64,000 nucleotides of DNA from Rostratula benghalensis (taxonomy: Eukaryota > Chordata > Aves > Charadriiformes > Rostratulidae), in contig VXAI01000385.1 in NCBI GenBank assembly GCA_013399305.1, positions 429,308-493,307 on the forward strand. Direction: 5' to 3'. Each line of letters opens with the position of its first letter. Within the stretch, counting starts at the first letter, position 1. The position numbers and the translations under genes are program-made. A model generated the notes under the pieces. It searched no databases. It was given only the letters and a program-made list of their open reading frames with translations, and was not told the DNA's origin. Shown in pieces: positions 57,526-64,000 of the stretch.

Positions 57526-59627
57526 TCTATTTGCTGGGAATTCATGGAATGCTGATTTTCTTGTACTGGAAGCCTGCATTGGAATATAAAGCTATTTTGG
57601 TAGGATGACTGGCAAGCAGTGTTATACAGGCTAAGCTTTTGTGAGGGTGGAGGAACCAAGACATGGTCCTTGCAAAAGCTGGCAGGGAAGAATTTAACTT
57701 GCAAATTATAATATGCTACTTTTCTTATAGGAGCTTATCAGACGAGGCTGAAGGGACTTCTCTATAGGACATATACGAAACTCCTGTGGTCACATCATTA
57801 AGCTTCAATTCTTGAAGGACAGTTAGCAGACCATTTTCACCTTGAGAGAATCAATTAGCATGGTAGAGAGGGGGAAGGCCATAACATCCTCTCTGTAGGA
57901 ATGACCACTGAGAAATCAGGTGGTAGGAGAGCTATAAGTTTTGTGAAGGTGATCTTTGAAACATGGGTCATCTATTTTGCCTCTGCTTAATAGAGAGCCT
58001 AAGAAGCAGTCATCTGGATTTTGAGATTTTTTTTGTCGACAGCCTGGCAGATAATTCTGTGAAAGAGGAATGGGACTGAGGAGTAGGTGATATTGTGTGA
58101 ACTACCTCTATCTGGGGTATCAGTAATACCACCTTTTCTACATCATCATTAAGAGCCTGAACTCTCAGCAGACAGTTGCTGCTTGCAGTCCATCACCCCT
58201 GTCAAGGATGCTGAAGATGAGACAGAGACAGGCTGTCAGAGCTGTCTCTGTTCGCACAGAGGATGGAGCAAGATGCTTGGAAAACATATCTGAGAGAGGA
58301 ACTATTTTCCTTCAGCTGGCACAGCTTTGACTTTGTCTGGACCCACGTGCAACATGGAAACAGCTAGTTTCCTTCCCAGTGCCAGGCTAGTCACTCGTTC
58401 TCGGAGAGGACCTGGTGTCTAAGCTAGAGAAAGCTTCCACAGGAGAGGAAAAAAAAAGAAAAAGTGCCATATAGTTGGAAAGACAGGGTGAGGTGATTTG
58501 GCACATTGCAGCACAAAGTTTGAGGTGAAGAGAGGATGAGCCTAACATTTTTCTAGCTAAAGATAATCTTGTGGGAAACACCTGATGTGGAGAATGCCAA
58601 CACCCTAATGGATTATTCCTGTGACTGTGCCAGAGACTGGTGCCGATTTGTGGAAATATGCCAAGGTTTCTTTTGTGCAAATTGTTATTCCTGACGTAGC
58701 TTATCTTCTGCTAGTGAAGATCTCACTGGTCTAACAGATTAGAGCTTCCAAGTCCTGATAATGGCAATATAGGTTTTATAATGTCTGGGCTGATGTGCCC
58801 AGTAGTGCTTTCCTCTGAAGTTACCTGCATGGCACTATGGAAGGGGTGAAATGCCCTATTGTATTGCAACTGGTCCACAAGAATGGGTTGAGGTAAAATC
58901 ACTCATCCCTTCCATAAATAGGTTCAGTATGTATGCTCTGGATGAATGGAAAAACTGTAAGAAAAGGAATATAACTCTTCAACTTTATAAAAGTACAACT
59001 CCCCTGTAGACAGTTTCTCTAGTTGACCTGCTTTGGTGTAGAGCGCCATTTCGAAGAGAAATTAGGAATTCACCAGTCTTCCACATGTACATGCATCCTT
59101 GTGCTGTCTCACACTAACCTACCCTTGGGAGAGCATGGTTTGCTTTACCATTGTGTCCGAGTAAAATCATTCTGCTCTACCACAAGAGTAAGAAAAGCAT
59201 GTGGTGTCCGGATGTGGCAACTTCAGCATTCTAATTAGGTGATAAAATAGTCAGACACCGATTTTCAGCTTGACTCCATCAGTAGTAAATTGCAAGACAC
59301 CTACAACATAGGCTTGAAAATAAGGCACATTAGATAATTGTGTCCTAGTATTTACTTTCTGAACTGGTCTAGGGAGGGTGTTTTAATGCTGTGAACAGGC
59401 CTGCTTAAATGTTCATAAGAGTCTCAGTATAAAATCCTAATGAACAATAATCTGTCTCTAATTCCTCTAATATAGTCTCTGGTCTGAATTATAGCACTTG
59501 TGCTATTTTCTGTGAAACACATTTACCTCCTGCAATTCATTTGACTATAATTCTTTTACAGTTTATATTGGACTGGTTTTGTTTTATACTTAATAGTAAT
59601 TCTATCTAAACACTGATACATTTCTTT

Positions 59628-59651
59628 AAAAACAAAACAAAACAAAACAAA
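59628..59651 (+). repeat. (AAAAC)n microsatellite
   Basis: About four tandem AAAAC units with a slightly longer first unit, after TTTCTTT. Confidence 0.9.
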
Positions 59652-59853
59652 CCAGGCATGTTTAAATAGCACCAAAATAAGATTCTTCTAGCTTCAGCTA
59701 TAATAACACCCCTAATATTTAACAAGCCACAAGAACTGGAAGAATAGAATATTTTACCTTGCCCTTAAAAGAGCAGAAGTAGTTACATAAAATGAACATA
59801 TCAGTCTGCTGTTATTCCTATTCCACACAGTTCCCTGTGGCTTGTTTCTCTTT

Positions 59854-59857
<4 letters not shown>

Positions 59858-59885
<28 letters not shown>
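59858..59885 (+). repeat. T28 homopolymer
   Basis: The longest homopolymer in the window, 28 T followed by GAGGAG. Read on the minus strand, the bases before the A run (CATTGAATTAATTTCTCCTC) lack a standard polyadenylation signal, so a retrocopy tail is not supported. Confidence 0.9.
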
Positions 59886-62800
59886 GAGGAGAAATTAATT
59901 CAATGATGATACAGTTTCTTCTGGGTCAGAGAGACCAGATTAGCCAGAAAGAAATGACTTCTCAGAAATACAAGGATATTATGCTTCCTGGTTTTCAACC
60001 CTCTTACCAGGATAATAGATGGATATAAATTTCCACAAATACAAAATAAGCCCAATTTGAGAGCTACTCCAGAGGGACTCTGAAATGAGACAAAAACAAA
60101 TGGGTTTGTAGGACTGGAAAACAAAATACTACATTACTTACATCACTTTTCCTGAAGGCATAAAAAGATATTAAAAAGTCATTAGCCATGCTAGCTTAGT
60201 CACCTGAGAATCTTTGGGAATGACACTTCAATTCCGCTTTCTTAATGACCGTGTGGGTTACTGGAAGTGGAAAGACAACAGAATTAATTCTTCTGGAGGA
60301 GTTCTGTGCAGGGAAGACAGCAAAGTGTTCCTAGCAACTCTGAGACAAGCTCCTGCTCTGAACATACCTTTAAAGGTCAGGTCCTATGTCAGATCTAGTC
60401 ACTGTGGCTGATATTTCATCCTGCACTAAGTCTACACAGGTAGAGCTGGCAGCTTCTGCAGCAGTCTCATTATACGTATAGAAAACTTTCCAGTTTTCCA
60501 ATAGTTTTTCAAGGCTGTGCATTGTACCTCTCTAATTTTATGCTCTTTGGGGAAACAGTGTCACTTTTGGGACAGGGTGAAACCTACTAGATGGCTGATA
60601 TTGTCACTTGGCAGCTTGCACTTTGTTCAGGAGTAAGTAGTCTTTGGGACCAGATATCCCACTGCCTCAGTGAATGGTCCAGTGGCATTACTGGCTTACA
60701 GCAAATATACCCTAGTATTGAGCCCTGTAACTCAGCTGCTATTGACTTGGCTGCACTGAAATGCACAGGGCTCTGATTGCTTTCTTTCCTGTAGAACAGT
60801 TCTGCTCCTTGTCGTGGATGATGTAGGGAAGAAGGGAATTTGGTGTATATTCTATATCTTAGCCCAGCCCATTGTCCTGTCCAGGTCTAGGGGAAATAGC
60901 AAACTGATGTACAAAGTGCTTACATTCTGTGGCTTGTTCACTGGAAGTAAGAGTGATTGTTTCTCATCAAGTTTATTTGCTAGGGTGCTTTCTGAGTTTT
61001 TAGGGGAAAGATGAGCTACTGGAATCTAAGCCTATGTTTAAGGCGTATAAAACATGACATGTTGAGAGAAGGATAAGTATGTACATACGAATTTCCCCTA
61101 AGGGATTTTGGAGAGGCCCAGACTGGAGCTATCAATACTGTGGGGATGCATTTCCTTAGCCAGAGTGACCAGATGAAAAGTGATCTCACTACTGGGAGTT
61201 AGCACTGCTGATGCTTTCAGTCCTGGAAACCCTTATGGCAAAAGGAACTGCTGACAGCAGCCCCTGCTCTATTTTGCAGGGCCAGAATTCTGGCTGTTTT
61301 CATGCCTCCTGCTCTGCCTCTGCACAGCCCTACTGACCCTACATTTTCCCTCTGACACCAGCTGTTGACACGGTACTAGATATCACAGACAGCAGGAAAT
61401 AAAGGTAATGATAGGGCTAGGAGAAAAACCCTTAGATCTGAATATAGTCTATCTTGTGCTTAGATCTTGTTCGTATTCAATCTCCTAGTCAGTTTAAAAC
61501 CCTTGATAGCCTGTCATTGCTGATAATTATCACAGCTGAGAAATCATATCCACATATTGTTTTTAAAGGAGGTTGAGGGGTAGCAAATGAGAAGATTTGA
61601 TGTTCTGCAAATCATGGATGTCTCTGTACAGCTTGGTCTAACTAAGAAAACTGTATGTGCGTTTTGGCTTTTCCTTCCAGTCCTCCGGGGCAAGGATGGA
61701 GGGAACAGGGCCTTATGAGGGCATGTGCCAGGCCTTGGCATTGTGTAAGGCTTTTCCACAACTGAGGAACAGGACAGGGTGCAGACATGTCCCCTGAAGT
61801 GCAGGTGTTGCATTCCTTGGCCTAGGAGCTTACCTGCTTCTGTTTTAGCCAGGTGTACAGCAAATAAAACTCTTTCTGGCCATGCCAGCCACATGGGAGC
61901 AAGTTTTCAGGGGGCTGGCAGAAGGAAGCTCCATCTTAGGAGCTCTCCCTCCTCAAATATCAAGGAGACACCTCTTGTGGTGTCTGGATTCCTCCCATTC
62001 CCAGGCTTTGTCTCTGTCTTTCACTGGCATGGTGTGGCTATGCTAAGTGCAATGGTTCACTCTTCCACCAACACCTGGTCCTCCTCACCATCATTCTGTG
62101 TCAGGAAGACCTACACCAGCAGCAGACTTGAGGCAAATGCTTCTCTGCAGGATGGTAACCAGGGGATGAGCTGAATATTTCTTTTCTGCTTGCTTTTTTC
62201 CCCCTTCCCAGTTTGCTTTGTGTTTTCTCTTGCTGTTAAAAGTACTTTTGTAAAATAGCATTTATGAGGCTTGATCCACAGCTGCTTTTTTGCAGGATGG
62301 GTGTGACAACAGGAGCTTCACAGTGTCTGGGGTGAGGCTGAACTTAAAAGTTTGAGCATTGGGATGTTTGTGAAGGCAAAGTAGAAATAGTGAGTGAAGT
62401 TAATGGAAGTCTCTTGAGAAATTTGCTGCTGGATAGAGCCAACACAGAGCTGACTGGAGCACCCCTTGCAACATGAAGGCTGCTTTTTTTCCCTCCCGTG
62501 GTTTTTATTCATGGATTGGAGGATGTGTGGGACAATGGACCTTTGTGGTATTTTGCTTAAATTTCCCCAAGATCTCACTTTGGACTTGAAACATGCCTGT
62601 GATAAACTGGTTATGTTTTTAATTTCTGGGGGGTTTATTTGTTGGTTGAGTTTTGGGTTATTGGTCTGTTTAAGTTAAGCCATGTCAAAAGGTGTTTATA
62701 TTGTTATTAAATAACAGCTGTACTTAGGCATTTAGAAGCTCTGGTGCTCTTAGAAGAACTACAGCTCTGGCAGTGATAGGCTGGCCTGAGAACATGCCAG

Positions 62801-63199
62801 GATTTCTTGTTCTCTCCAGGTTTCCTGAAGTATGTGAATTAAGTGCCTGAAATTTGTTGGGACGAAAAGGGCCCCTCAGGGCTTGATCCAGAGTCAAGTG
62901 CTATTTCACACTGAGTGGGATCAGGACTGTATTTATTTTGGTTCTCTGTTGACATGGCACCAGCTGATACTTGATGCAGCCATGTGTCTCCTGCAGGGCT
63001 GTGCAAGCTGACTCTGGCCATATTGCAGTTTGATGTAGTAGCTGAACAGAGACAAACTAGAAGGAATTGCAATAATCAGGTTGCTACAGGTGGGGGGAAA
63101 AAATCAATCTACAAGGCAGAATTTCAATCTTGCAAAGCAAATGGCAGGTAATATTCAAGAGATGGAGAATGGACTGGGGGGTAGGGTGTGAGGGAAATG

Positions 63200-63279
63200 G
63201 TGGTTGGTTTTGTTTGTTGGGTTTTTTTCTATTGTTTTTTCATTTCTTTTTGTTGGTTTGGCGTTTTTGGGGGTTTTAA
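63200..63279 (+). repeat. T/G-rich low-complexity stretch
   Basis: Repeated TTGG, TTTG and GTTTT words with almost no A, ending TTTTTGGGGGTTTT. On the minus strand it resembles the A/C-rich stretches at 15,985 and 47,401. Confidence 0.8.
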
Positions 63280-64000
63280 TACCCTTCAAATTCTGCATCT
63301 AATTTGTACGGTGGATTGCAGTCCCAAGTGATTTTGAAGGCAAGGTTTTATCCAAAAGTTCTATCTGTTGAGAGAAGATGAAAGTGGAGTATTAATTATG
63401 AGGGCAGTGGGGTGACAAGGTATCATAGTTTCAGGTTTGGGTGCATTTACTTGTGAGAAAACTTTGAGTTTTCACTGTTGCCCACGGCTGGGGAAAAGGG
63501 AGCCTAGCGTAGCAGTATCAAATGAGGTAAAAGTGAAATAAATCTATAAAGTAATAGAAATCTGTTGAGAAATGCAAAGGTTCAGTAATGTGCAATAGCA
63601 TAAGGAGCAGCATGGCCTACGGATTCTGAGTAAACTTAAATTTCAAGCAACTTTTTATGCAGTAGCCAGCTGAGCTGAAAAGGGAGTAGAGGTGGATACC
63701 AGACAATAAGGACTTGTCTCATGGGTGCAGCCAAGTTCTAAATCAATCGTATGGTGTTCTTGAAATGCCAGTGAATGTTTCCAAGCATTATATTAAAATT
63801 TCATGATCAGTAGTGCTGAAAGCTGCACTACACACAGCCTAGAATAACTGATGACAATTCACCAGTATATGAATTTAATAAAATGTTGTTCACCAGTGTT
63901 TAGCGGCAGTGCATTGTCCGGATTATCATGTTGATTAGCAATTACCTGTCAAAACAGTCCTTTTTTGTTAGGTAAGCATAGATCAAAGGCAGTATTGCTT

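Larger units (their letters stand above)
57481..64000. other. Unique DNA, right edge
   Basis: No gene recognised. Simple repeats: (AAAT)n at 57,508-57,525, (AAAAC)n at 59,628-59,651, T28 at 59,858-59,885 and a T/G-rich stretch at 63,200-63,279. Overlapping open frames near 61,544-62,174 (up to 131 codons) show no domain and overlap on both strands. Confidence 0.5.

Noticed and set aside
59858..60124. T28 tract as the poly(A) tail of a minus-strand retrocopy
   Set aside because: No polyadenylation signal before the A run on that strand, and no recognisable coding sequence in the adjacent bases.
61779..62174. 131-codon plus-strand frame
   Set aside because: Overlaps another long frame on the opposite strand (61,544-61,894), no recognisable motif; expected by chance in a window this size.
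1..64000. CRISPR array, bacterial operon, phage or tRNA/rRNA gene
   Set aside because: No regularly spaced repeats, no ribosome-binding sites with compact genes, no tRNA-like cloverleaf with a GGTTCGA-type arm, and no rRNA core motifs were found; the repeats present are CR1 LINEs and simple repeats.

Overview
The window is most likely from a bird nuclear genome. It is AT-rich, has no bacterial gene layout and no CpG island, and its only abundant interspersed repeats are CR1 non-LTR retrotransposons (LINEs), many ending in the CR1 3' signature of 8-bp ATTCTATG / ATTCTGTG units. Crocodilian or turtle DNA also carries CR1, but the subfamily mix and low repeat density look avian. No complete protein-coding gene is recognisable. 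The window reads as intergenic and/or intronic DNA.

Layout. 1-7.5 kb: unique DNA with one possible terminal coding exon (1,292-1,387, +) and an old MIR/CORE-SINE remnant (about 4,270-4,354). 7.5-9.7 kb: a long CR1 with ORF1 esterase and ORF2 endonuclease plus the start of the reverse transcriptase (RT), joined directly to the CR1 3' tail by an internal deletion. 9.7-24.9 kb: unique DNA with two CR1 3' fragments (12.56 kb -, 17.77 kb +), a palindromic 23-bp duplication (19.98 kb), a homeodomain-motif cluster (19.6 kb), and a pair of possible minus-strand exons (20.07-20.56 kb), one encoding a hydrophobic membrane-like segment. 25.0-30.7 kb: three plus-strand CR1s, one very decayed and two with long surviving RT C-terminal frames. 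30.7-50.3 kb: mostly unique DNA with an inverted pair of CR1 tails (37.1 kb -, 42.2 kb +) and two faint older CR1 traces (48.0 and 49.0 kb). 50.3-52.9 kb: two minus-strand CR1s side by side. 52.9-64 kb: unique DNA with long T tracts and simple repeats.

How the parts relate. The coding capacity seen with confidence is all dead CR1 ORF1/ORF2. The most notable structure is in the minus CR1 at 51.8-52.9 kb. A patch of about 206 bp there is nearly identical (3 differences) to part of the plus CR1 at 29.8-30.7 kb, although the DNA on both sides of the patch is much more diverged. The patch shares two in-frame stop codons with its partner and is followed by a second, diverged copy of the same ORF2 region. 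This looks like a copied patch (gene conversion or template switch) that created an internal duplication. Several splice-bounded open frames are listed as weak exon candidates; none matched a protein family I recognise. I found no clear new biological system.
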